Source: Acidobacteriaceae bacterium (GTDB lineage Bacteria; Acidobacteriota; Terriglobia; Terriglobales; Acidobacteriaceae). Taken from it: 19,428 bases of DNA. Shown piece after piece: positions 8,308 through 14,285 of the stretch. The stretch is taken from assembly GCA_025929125.1 (NCBI GenBank), contig JAICMT010000002.1, forward strand, positions 1 to 19,428, in the 5' to 3' direction. Every line of letters starts with the position of its first letter. Position 1 is the stretch's first letter. Both the position numbers and the translations under genes were made by a program. The notes beneath the pieces were generated by a model that saw only the letters and a list, made by a program, of their open reading frames with translations, was not told the origin of the DNA and did no database searches.

Positions 8308-9054
8308 GTGGATCCCATTATTGCGGCTAGAGACGTCAGCAAGATATACGGCAGAGGCGAGACCAGCGTTCACGCCTTGAAAGGCGTCTCCTTCTCTGTT
8401 TTGCCGGGACAATTCGTCACTCTCGTAGGGCCTTCGGGCAGCGGCAAGTCCACTCTTTTTCACATCCTCGGCGGCCTTACTCGCGCGAGCTCAGGCACCG
8501 TCCTCATCGACGGGATTGACTTCTCTTCGCTGGGCGACGCCGATCGAACCAAACTGAGGAAGAAGAGAATCGGCTTCGTTTTCCAAAGATTCAATTTGCT
8601 CCCCACCCTCACCGCGCGGGGAAACATTGAGATCGCCCTGGAAATTGCCGGCCTGGAGAAGGGCAGCGAACGGCAGCATATGGATGAGCTGGCCGGCCTG
8701 CTGGGCATCACCGGCCGCCTTGACCATTTGCCGTCGCAGCTCTCCGGCGGCGAGCAACAGCGCGTAGCCATTGCCCGCGCCCTGATTACGCGCCCGGCAA
8801 TCATACTGGCTGATGAGCCGACCGGTAATCTGGACACCGCCAACTCCGACGCGGTGCTGGGAATGTTGCGGCGCTCCAATCAGCAGTTCCGGCAGACCGT
8901 CCTGATGATCACCCACAATCCCGAGGCGGCGGCCATTGGCGATCGCATCCTGCACATCAGGGATGGGCGGCTAGTGGATGGGGAAACAGCCGCCCAATTG
9001 GATGGGGAAGCGGCCTCTGGCCTGTTGGGGAAGAGCGAAGCCTCGCCGCGTTGA
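8308..9054 (+). CDS. ABC transporter ATP-binding protein (MacB/LolD type)
   Basis: A 248-aa cytoplasmic ATPase of the ABC superfamily. Visible motifs in order are Walker [10 protein letters not shown] (about residue 41), the Q-loop in [13 protein letters not shown], the signature [15 protein letters not shown], Walker [13 protein letters not shown], and the switch histidine in MITHNPE. The NLLPTL and ADEPTGNLD sequences are typical of MacB/LolD ATPases, which power mechanotransmission-type exporters or lipoprotein release rather than importers. No FtsX/MacB-type permease is encoded in the window, so the ATPase is an orphan here. The start is GTG; the sequence before it (CCTGAGA) is a weak ribosome binding site. 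The stop codon overlaps the tRNA-Gly promoter. Confidence 0.93.
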   Translation: MDPIIAARDVSKIYGRGETSVHALKGVSFSVLPGQFVTLVGPSGSGKSTLFHILGGLTRASSGTVLIDGIDFSSLGDADRTKLRKKRIGFVFQRFNLLPTLTARGNIEIALEIAGLEKGSERQHMDELAGLLGITGRLDHLPSQLSGGEQQRVAIARALITRPAIILADEPTGNLDTANSDAVLGMLRRSNQQFRQTVLMITHNPEAAAIGDRILHIRDGRLVDGETAAQLDGEAASGLLGKSEASPR

Positions 9055-9080
9055 CCCGTCCAATCGGCCCTCGCTATACT
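9051..9080 (+). promoter_or_regulatory. Promoter of tRNA-Gly
   Basis: TTGACC (9051-9056) and TATACT (9075-9080) are separated by 18 bp, close to the sigma-70 consensus, and end about 15 bp before the tRNA 5' end. The -35 hexamer overlaps the stop codon of the ABC ATPase gene. Confidence 0.65.
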
Positions 9081-9094
9081 GCACAAGTACCCAT

Positions 9095-9169
9095 GCGGGA
9101 GTAGCTCAGTGGTAGAGCATCGCCTTGCCAAGGCGAGGGTCGCGGGTTCAAGTCCCGTCTCCCGCTCCA
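9095..9169 (+). tRNA. tRNA-Gly (anticodon GCC)
   Basis: Complete cloverleaf. Acceptor stem GCGGGAG pairs with CTCCCGC, the discriminator is T, and CCA is encoded (9167-9169). The anticodon arm TCGCC-TTGCCAA-GGCGA gives anticodon GCC, reading glycine GGC/GGU codons. The T-loop is TTCAAGT. It is followed 130 bp later by tRNA-Cys on the same strand and may share its transcript. Confidence 0.97.
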
Positions 9170-9299
9170 GTCGTGAAGCCTGTATGAGTGGGAGTGTGGC
9201 GCGCTCAGGTGGCAGCGGACTGGGGATGGCATGGGAAGCAGAAGCGGCCGTTCCGCCGGTCTCGAGGCGGTCGCGCGAATATCCATCCTTTCAATGAGC

Positions 9300-9374
9300 G
9301 GCGCGGTACCCAAGCGGTAAGGGAGAGGTCTGCAAAACCTTTATGCGTCGGTTCGATTCCGACCCGCGCCTCCA
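9300..9374 (+). tRNA. tRNA-Cys (anticodon GCA), island integration site
   Basis: Complete cloverleaf. Acceptor stem GGCGCGG pairs with CCGCGCC, the discriminator is T, and CCA is encoded (9372-9374). The anticodon arm AGGT-CTGCAAA-ACCT gives anticodon GCA (cysteine). From the anticodon arm onward the sequence is repeated at 13598-13643, so this gene is the attachment site of the downstream island, and the tRNA itself has been kept intact. Confidence 0.97.
9328..9373 (+). repeat. Left attachment repeat (within tRNA-Cys)
   Basis: A 46-bp stretch from the anticodon arm to the CC of the 3' CCA. It matches 13598-13643 in direct orientation with three mismatches, at 9339, 9350 and 9354. Confidence 0.85.
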
Positions 9375-9468
9375 CTCCTTCAACAACATAGAGCAGCCGC
9401 AAGCGAGAGGGGGAACCGCCACTGTAGCGGAAATTGAGCGACGCCCCTTCTTTTTTGAGTTTAGGTTA

Positions 9469-10131
9469 TTACTCTTCGCCTGATTGCCATTGAGCATGGA
9501 TCTCCCATAGCTGCTTAGCGAGCATTGAGCTTAAGAGATCTTTCATGGGGGTGAGATCGAGCCTTCCTTGTTCCCAAGCAATGTCTGCCGATTCAAGAGC
9601 TTTGTAGTATGGGGTCTTGTCTTGCGCAATCTGATCGGGGATAGTCCTCTTACCGGGAATCACATATCCCATTTTTATGCAAAGAATCATATACGAAGCT
9701 GCTCGGGAGGTTCGTCCATTTCCATCCGTGAAGGGATGTATCCAGTTGAGTCGCCACATAACGTAGGCCGCGAGGTGCGTTGCGCTCTTCTCGTTCCACT
9801 TTTCATTTACATAGTCGCAGAGTTCTTCCACCCGTTCAGGAACCTCGAAGGCCCCTGGTGGTTTGTGTCTACTTCCCCCAATTGCAATTTCGGAAGGGCG
9901 CCAATTCCCAGCATATTGCGATATGCCTAATAGCGCCTCGCGATGAAGATAGAGCAAGTGGGATGGGCGGAACTTAAAACCTTGGCGTTGAGGGTCAACA
10001 AACGTTTCAACCATCTTGATGACGGCGTCGAATTGCTTCAGCCCGTTTAAGGCTTCTTGTCTGGCTCGCTCGTCCGGGTCGGTAATAATCTCGGCATCAT
10101 ACGCACGGCTGTGCCGGGTTGTGTCTCCCAT
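9469..10131 (-). CDS. Fic-domain protein (probable adenylyltransferase toxin)
   Basis: Fic proteins transfer AMP, or sometimes another nucleotide moiety, from a nucleotide to hydroxyl side chains of target proteins. Many bacterial ones are toxins. The product is 220 aa. The catalytic loop IHPFTDGNGRTSR has His132, Asp136, Asn138, Arg140 and Arg143, a full match to HxFx(D/E)GNGRxxR, so it should be active. The upstream flap region (SEIAIGGSRHKPPGAFEVP, about 80-98) is also typical. The N-terminus lacks its own inhibitory helix; the small gene just upstream may supply it. Its ATG overlaps the TAA of that gene by one base (TAATG), indicating translational coupling. The target is unknown. Confidence 0.93.
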   Translation of the reverse strand: MGDTTRHSRAYDAEIITDPDERARQEALNGLKQFDAVIKMVETFVDPQRQGFKFRPSHLLYLHREALLGISQYAGNWRPSEIAIGGSRHKPPGAFEVPERVEELCDYVNEKWNEKSATHLAAYVMWRLNWIHPFTDGNGRTSRAASYMILCIKMGYVIPGKRTIPDQIAQDKTPYYKALESADIAWEQGRLDLTPMKDLLSSMLAKQLWEIHAQWQSGEE

Positions 10132-10313
10132 TACCTGTCGGAAGGTTCCAGGTCCAGTAGCGCAGCCTGCTCATCAATCATTTGCCGTGTTATCCGCTCG
10201 TTCTCGATGTGAGTGTTTCCGTATGCAAAGCTGCGACGCTGAGCCTCTCGCTCATCTTTCGAAAATGGCGCGCGCCTTCCGGCTTCAATCAATTCTTGCA
10301 AATGATGCGTCAT
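10131..10313 (-). CDS. Small Fic partner, probable antitoxin
   Basis: From the ATG at 10313 this is a 60-aa protein, similar in size to the VbhA antitoxin of VbhT Fic toxins (class I arrangement). It contains SFAYGNTHIENERITRQM. The core resembles the Fic inhibitory-helix motif [S/T]xxxE[G/N], although the residue four before the glutamate is Asn instead of Ser/Thr. In Fic regulation the glutamate blocks correct ATP binding. The stop codon overlaps the fic start by one base, so the two are coupled. The ATG at 10313 has GTGAGG upstream at a long 11-nt spacing; the frame extends further to 10382, with extra residues I do not recognise. The antitoxin role is inferred. Confidence 0.7.
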   Translation of the reverse strand: MTHHLQELIEAGRRAPFSKDEREAQRRSFAYGNTHIENERITRQMIDEQAALLDLEPSDR

Positions 10314-10389
10314 CGCTCGAAGAACCTCACCCACAAAATTTATCATCAATTTCGATATTTGGATGCACGAGGTTGTTCGCAAGTTAACC

Positions 10390-10403
10390 CGTAGAAATCT
10401 ACG
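10390..10403. promoter_or_regulatory. Palindrome upstream of the Fic pair, possible operator
   Basis: CGTAGA-AA-TCTACG is a 6+6-bp perfect inverted repeat, lying 77 bp upstream of the chosen start of the small Fic partner. Its position suits an operator for an autoregulated toxin-antitoxin unit, but I see no confident -35/-10 pair beside it and no DNA-binding domain in either protein. Confidence 0.3.
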
Positions 10404-10429
10404 CAGAAATTATGTCATGTCCATGGTTT

Positions 10430-10839
10430 GCGATACGCGAGTTCCAGATTGGAACTTTCCATCGCCAACGAATCAGTCGGTGAAGCCGGTAGCGCCCCTG
10501 GTGTTTCTGGAGGGCGTCGCCATCAACGGCGTCTGAACGCTTGTCGAGATTTTGAACTTGCTGGATGGCGACAAACAGTTCTAGGCGCTCGACAGCCCGC
10601 CTCTGATGCTCTTGAGTGGCGTGCACAAGCGCAGCACCATCTATGGCCCAGGGGGTCGCCAGCGTCACAAGGCCAATTCCCGATTCCGCCGCACCGGTCG
10701 CTCGGGTGCTGCGGAGATCATACAGCCGGAACCGCGCCACTTTGATGTCTCTCAACACTCTGTCGCGGGCATGGTTCGGAACGAACCTTGGTGCTTTCGT
10801 GTCGGGTGGGAAGAGGAAAGGCGCTTTGCAAGCACGCAT
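10430..10839 (-). pseudogene. Tyrosine recombinase/integrase, C-terminal remnant
   Basis: The minus strand encodes a decayed C-terminal half of a phage-type integrase: APFLFPPDTK, then FRLYDLRSTRATGAAESG, then LVTLA, and after disruption ATQEHQRRAVERLE. Intact relatives read DLRHTxATRxAxxG, LGHSxIxMVxRYAH and TQEHQ. Here the box-II His is Ser, LGH (near 10643-10651) and MVLR fall in two other frames, and the codon for the nucleophilic tyrosine is lost. The first ~60% of the protein is absent upstream. It cannot be catalytic, and was presumably the enzyme, or a relative of it, that inserted the island. Confidence 0.75.
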
Positions 10840-11135
10840 ATCGGAACAACAGTATGCGTTTCAAAGCGTCGGATGAGGCACTCGCCTCTGACATTGAACT
10901 TGGAACGCGGACGAAGTTCCTGACGAGACAGCTACGAGTCAAATCCCACCTCATCTTCTGCGATTGTCAGAGTGGCCCTGCCATACCCTGCACGCTCAAA
11001 AACTATCGATTCAACTGGCTGGCAGGCTGTGAAACTGCCCCCGGGATTCAAGCGCAAGCCTAGGGCGCTTCACGCTGCCTAAACGCATCGAAAGGAAGTT
11101 CGCCGTAATGAGCATCTCATACCACGGGGGCTGCC
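10840..11135. other. Gap between integrase remnant and YihY gene
   Basis: No gene that I can support. The minus strand directly upstream of the integrase remnant should have held its N-terminal half, but I recognise no integrase sequence there. The right edge (from about 11080) presumably carries the promoter of the YihY-family gene. Confidence 0.5.
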
Positions 11136-12011
11136 TTGGCGAACATTGCATGGCACACGAGGTGGCTGGCGTTTGCAAGGCATCTGTGGCGTGAAGTTCA
11201 GGACAATGACGTACTCGACGGCGCGGCTGTTTTGGCGTTCTTCTTTGTGCTGGCGGTCTTTCCGGCCGTAATCTTTGTCCTTTCTCTGCTTCCGTCCCTC
11301 TCCATCCCCCACCTGCAGCAGGCCATCCTCGATCTTCTCTATCAGATTTTGCCGGAGCAGTCCGCGAACCTCTTTCAGGTGACCATACAGTACGTCACCG
11401 CCAGGGGAAGTAAAGGAATGTTGACGTTCGGACTGATCTTTGCGCTCTGGTCCGGCTCGACCGGCGCCTATGCGATCATGGAGCAGCTCAATGTGATCTC
11501 TAACGTCACGGAACGGAGACCCTTCTGGAAAGTGCGGGGGATCGCGATTCTTCTGATGTTATTTTTCACGTTGCTGATGATCGGCTCTCTCTCGCTGGCG
11601 ATATTCGGAGGGGTGGTTCAGTCCTGGATGGCATCGATCTTCGGCTGGAGTCGGCCATTACGAGTCTTCTTTGCCACTCTCCGCTGGATCATCCTTGCCG
11701 CCGCATTGCTCTTCGGGCTTGCCGTGGTGTACCGGTTCGGGCCTGATAAGGAAGCTAGGTTCCGGTTCATTTCTCCTGGCAGTACAGCCGCTGCCATTCT
11801 CATCGCGCTCTTCTCGATGGGATTTCGATTCTATGTCTCCACATTCGCCAATTACGGTGCCACTTATGGAAGCCTTACCGCCATTATCATCCTGATGTTG
11901 TGGATGTATTTGGCTGGAATCGCCCTTTTGGTGGGCTGGGAAATTAACAAGATCTTGCCCGCGCACAAAATCGAGCCAGTCCGAATGAAAGAATTCCGGG
12001 GTGACCCGTAA
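11136..12011 (+). CDS. YihY/BrkB-family inner-membrane protein
   Basis: A 291-aa integral membrane protein of the YihY/virulence-factor BrkB family (UPF0761), whose biochemical role is unsettled. About six hydrophobic segments are visible, near residues 28-55, 94-115, 131-160, 177-200, 218-235 and 248-270. Typical family sequence includes DGAAVLAFFFVLAVFPAVIF, LIFALWSGSTGAYAIMEQLN, ANYGATYGSLTAIIILMLWM and WEINKI. The start is a TTG at 11136 behind GGGGG: an in-frame TGA lies at 11109 and there is no in-frame ATG before the first membrane segment. It sits inside the tRNA-Cys island, between the integrase remnant and the IS, with no obvious operon partner. Confidence 0.9.
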   Translation: MANIAWHTRWLAFARHLWREVQDNDVLDGAAVLAFFFVLAVFPAVIFVLSLLPSLSIPHLQQAILDLLYQILPEQSANLFQVTIQYVTARGSKGMLTFGLIFALWSGSTGAYAIMEQLNVISNVTERRPFWKVRGIAILLMLFFTLLMIGSLSLAIFGGVVQSWMASIFGWSRPLRVFFATLRWIILAAALLFGLAVVYRFGPDKEARFRFISPGSTAAAILIALFSMGFRFYVSTFANYGATYGSLTAIIILMLWMYLAGIALLVGWEINKILPAHKIEPVRMKEFRGDP

Positions 12012-12049
12012 CTCACTTTGGCTAGAGGTTTCTGATTTTGGCTGATTAG

Positions 12050-12063
12050 ATAACCGTGTCGGC
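12050..12063 (+). repeat. Left subterminal inverted repeat of the IS
   Basis: ATAACCGTGTCGGC is the inverted complement of 13407-13420 with a single mismatch (13/14). This pairing fixes the left end of the insertion sequence just upstream of 12050. Confidence 0.75.
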
Positions 12064-12082
12064 TCCAGTGCCGCCGGGTAGA

Positions 12083-12127
12083 CTTGGTTTGCTCAACGAA
12101 CCAAGGCTCGGAGGAGAGGAGCCGAGC
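12083..12127 (+). promoter_or_regulatory. Tandem hairpins over the transposase ribosome binding site
   Basis: CTTGGTT (12083-12089) pairs with AACCAAG (12099-12105). GCTCGG (12106-12111) then pairs with CCGAGC (12122-12127), leaving AGGAGAGGAG in its loop three bases before the ATG at 12130. The Shine-Dalgarno sequence is thus in a hairpin loop and part of the spacer in the stem, which could damp transposase translation. Confidence 0.45.
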
Positions 12128-12129
12128 AC

Positions 12130-13167
12130 ATGAAGATTGTAGGGTGTGATTTGCATACGCGCTACCAGCAGATCGCGATGCTGGATGAGGAGACGGGCGA
12201 GTTGGTTGAACGTCGCCTGGAACATGGCAACGGCGAGGCGAAGGAGTTTTACACCCATTTATCGGGGCCGGTGCGGGTGGGGATCGAAGCCACCGGCCAC
12301 ACACGCTGGTTCGAGCAACTGCTGGCCCAGCTGGGGCACGAGTTGTGGGTCGGGGATGCGGCGCGCATTCGCGCGGCCGAAGTCCGCAAGCAGAAGACCG
12401 ATGCGCGCGACGCGGCCTTGCTGCTGGATCTGCTGCTGAGCGGCCGGTTTCCGCGGCTATGGCGACCGGCGCCTGAAGAGCGCGATCTCCGGCACCTGTT
12501 GTGGCATCGGCAGAAGCTGGTGTGGATGCGCAACGCAATCGGCAATCAGCTGCATGCCCTGGCTATGGGAGAAGGGCTGTGCCGCAAGAGGCAGCTGTTT
12601 ACCAAGAAGGGGCGATGCGAACTGGAAGCTCTCCGGCTGGATAAGTGGGCCAGTAGGCAACGGCAAGAGTTGTTGCATATGCTCGATCAACTTGACGCTT
12701 CGCTGGCACAGTTCGACCAGGCGGTGAACGAGCAAGCCGCTGCTAACGGAGATGCGGTGCGGCTGATGACCCATCCCGGAGTAGGTCCGGTGACGTCATT
12801 GGCATTTGTGCTGATCGTCGGTCCGGTGGCGCGCTTTGAGCGCAGCAAACAACTGGTAAGTTATCTGGGACTCAATCCGTGCGAGCATTCCTCCGGCGGA
12901 AAGCAAAAGCTGGGCGCGATCTCCAAACAAGGTAATCCCATGCTGCGCGGTTTGCTGGTAGAAGCCGGACACACGGCGGCACGAATGGATCCGGAATTAC
13001 GGCAGGATTATCAACGACTCCGGCTGCGTCGTGGCGGGAGCGTAGCGAAGGTGGCGATCGCCAGGAAACTGGCGGTGCGCATGTACTGGATGCTGCGCCG
13101 GCAAGTGAATTACACGCAGCTGGTTCGCATGCAAGGCAGCTCGAGGGCCACCCTGGTGCAGCAGTAG
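12130..13167 (+). CDS. IS110-family transposase (DEDD recombinase)
   Basis: A 345-aa, apparently intact transposase. IS110 enzymes combine an N-terminal RuvC-like DEDD domain with a C-terminal Transposase_20 domain bearing a catalytic serine, and use a structured bridge RNA to choose target and donor sites. The acidic set is visible: Asp7 in VGCDLHT, Glu53 in GIEATG, and Asp91 and Asp94 in QKTDARDA. The C-terminal domain shows PGVGPVTSLAF (about 216-226) and LGAISKQGNPMLR with candidate nucleophile Ser265. The ATG at 12130 has AGGAG at 8 nt. No frameshift or premature stop is seen, so recent activity is plausible. Confidence 0.94.
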   Translation: MKIVGCDLHTRYQQIAMLDEETGELVERRLEHGNGEAKEFYTHLSGPVRVGIEATGHTRWFEQLLAQLGHELWVGDAARIRAAEVRKQKTDARDAALLLDLLLSGRFPRLWRPAPEERDLRHLLWHRQKLVWMRNAIGNQLHALAMGEGLCRKRQLFTKKGRCELEALRLDKWASRQRQELLHMLDQLDASLAQFDQAVNEQAAANGDAVRLMTHPGVGPVTSLAFVLIVGPVARFERSKQLVSYLGLNPCEHSSGGKQKLGAISKQGNPMLRGLLVEAGHTAARMDPELRQDYQRLRLRRGGSVAKVAIARKLAVRMYWMLRRQVNYTQLVRMQGSSRATLVQQ

Positions 13168-13406
13168 ATCACCGTTAGGCTGATTGGAGCGCCTTGCCTC
13201 CCCGAGCGGTCGAGGAGTCTGAACAACGAATCATGGTCGGAAGTTCGGTGACCGAATAGATGGCTGGTGGAACCGAGTGATCCACCGCAAGATTCTGAAA
13301 GCGGGCCTTGGTCGATGAGCGAAAAGCAAAAGCAACAACAAAAGCAAAAACCTCCCACGAAGGAAAAAACAAAAAACCTTCGACGGCAGGGGTGTCTCTT
13401 GACAAC
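13168..13406 (+). ncRNA. Candidate bridge RNA region of the IS (3' non-coding end)
   Basis: About 240 nt between the transposase stop and the right subterminal repeat, without a gene. It contains stable small hairpins: GGTGGA (13266-13271) with TCCACC (13281-13286) around a 9-nt loop, and CGAAGG (13358-13363) with CCTTCG (13377-13382) around an A-rich loop, plus an A-rich linker between. IS1111-type elements encode their bridge RNA in this position. No fold or binding loops were computed, so the RNA boundaries are unknown. Confidence 0.4.
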
Positions 13407-13420
13407 GCCGATACGGTTAT
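13407..13420 (-). repeat. Right subterminal inverted repeat of the IS
   Basis: GCCGATACGGTTAT, whose reverse complement ATAACCGTATCGGC matches the left repeat at 12050-12063 in 13 of 14 positions. Confidence 0.75.
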
Positions 13421-13463
13421 AGAGGGTGGCCCGAGTCTCTATACTCGAGCTGGGAGTGCCTAG

Positions 13464-13595
13464 CTGAAGTCAAAGGGCAACTGGACGCTCAAAAAGATAC
13501 AAAACGAACGTCTGGCGGGATTGCGCCTGTCGAAGAGCCTCTACCCGATGAGACTAGGAGAGGAGCGGATCGCGTACGAACAAATCGGTCTTTAG
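13464..13595 (+). pseudogene. Possible 3' remnant of a broken gene
   Basis: Between the IS and the right attachment repeat, one frame stays open for about 43 codons and ends in TAG at 13593-13595. It reads sensibly (NWTLKKIQNERLAGLRLSK, then MRLGEERIAYEQIGL). A stop lies directly upstream at 13461 and there is no good start, so it would be the tail of a decayed gene. I do not recognise the family. Confidence 0.25.
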
Positions 13596-13597
13596 GA

Positions 13598-13643
13598 GTC
13601 TGCAAAACGTTTATGCGTCAGTTTGATTCCGACCCGCGCCTCC
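13598..13643 (+). repeat. Right attachment repeat (partial tRNA-Cys copy)
   Basis: Direct copy of tRNA-Cys 9328-9373 with three substitutions. It starts in the anticodon arm, so it lacks the 5' half of the tRNA and cannot be functional. The CCA end is changed to CCG. Confidence 0.85.
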
Positions 13644-13679
13644 GCTTCTCAAAACTAGCCAGAGATTGCAGGAACTGAG

Positions 13680-14285
13680 ATGGCGATCAATCCGGCCAAT
13701 CCCGAGAAAGACATCTATCAGCTCAAGGTCACGCTGCTCGGCGCCAAGCCGCCCATCTGGCGTCGACTGCTGCTCGACCCGGACATGACCCTTGCCAAGT
13801 TGCACGACGTGCTGCAGACCACGATGGGGTGGGAGAACAGCCACATGCATGAGTTCCGTGCCGGCGAGCGGCGCTTCAGCCAGCCGGAGCCTGCCGACCC
13901 CTTCACGAGAACGCCTCGCGCCGAAAGCGAGCGCACCGCGCGTCTCCGGGCGATACTGAAAAAGGCCGGAGCGAAGATCATCTACGCCTACGATTTCGGG
14001 GATAGTTGGGAGCACAGCATCGTTTTGGAAAAGGTTCTTCCTGCCGATCCCAGTATTTCTTATCCCGTCTGCATGGACGGCAGGCTCGCCTGCCCACCCG
14101 AAGACTGTGGCGGCATTTCCGGATATTACGGCCTCCTTGAGGCTATCAATAATCCCGACGACGAAAGCTCCGAGGGTATGCGCGACTGGGTCGGCGATGA
14201 CTTCGATCCCCAGGATTTTTCGATCGACAAAGTCAACCGGCTCCTATCCTCAAAGCCACGCCGCCGTAAAAGCCCCCGGCCTTAG
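13680..14285 (+). CDS. Plasmid pRiA4b ORF-3 family protein
   Basis: A 201-aa soluble protein of the pRiA4b ORF-3-like family (PF07929), found on plasmids and in genomic islands; its biochemical role is unknown. The family hallmarks are clear: YQLKVTLLGAKPPIWRRLLL near the N-terminus, LHDVLQTTMGWENSHMHEF, the IIYAYDFGDSWEHSI core, then CPPEDCGGISGY and FDPQDFSIDKVNRLL. The C-terminus is basic (PRRRKSPRP). The ATG at 13680 follows GCAGGAACTGAG, a reasonable ribosome binding site. It begins only 36 bp after the right attachment repeat and is apparently single. Confidence 0.9.
   Translation: MAINPANPEKDIYQLKVTLLGAKPPIWRRLLLDPDMTLAKLHDVLQTTMGWENSHMHEFRAGERRFSQPEPADPFTRTPRAESERTARLRAILKKAGAKIIYAYDFGDSWEHSIVLEKVLPADPSISYPVCMDGRLACPPEDCGGISGYYGLLEAINNPDDESSEGMRDWVGDDFDPQDFSIDKVNRLLSSKPRRRKSPRP

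Larger units (their letters stand above)
12050..13420 (+). mobile_element. IS110-family insertion sequence, IS1111 subgroup
   Basis: The element holds one intact DEDD transposase between subterminal inverted repeats (12050-12063 and 13407-13420). The 5' non-coding end is short (about 66 nt) and the 3' non-coding end long (about 240 nt). IS1111-type elements are known for subterminal repeats and a long 3' end; classical IS110 elements have a longer 5' end. The exact outer termini are probably a few bases beyond the repeats, and no target-site duplication is expected for this family. It sits between the YihY gene and the right attachment repeat. Confidence 0.8.
9328..13643. mobile_element. Genomic island integrated at tRNA-Cys
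   Basis: The segment is bounded by the intact tRNA-Cys on the left and a 46-bp direct copy of its 3' part on the right. It carries accessory cargo: a Fic toxin-like pair, a broken tyrosine integrase, a YihY-family membrane protein and an IS110-family element. The fic part looks visibly AT-richer than the flanking genes. The integrase is dead and the right repeat has drifted, so this is probably an old, immobile insertion. Confidence 0.75.

Noticed and set aside
10788..11063. Plus-strand 91-codon frame between the integrase remnant and YihY
   Set aside because: It overlaps the integrase remnant on the opposite strand and has no ribosome binding site or recognisable domain.
13321..13376. A-rich repeats (GCAAAAGC, CAACAAAAGC) resembling a short tandem array or CRISPR
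   Set aside because: Units are irregular and under 10 nt with no spacers; they lie within the IS 3' end and are better explained as a linker in its RNA.
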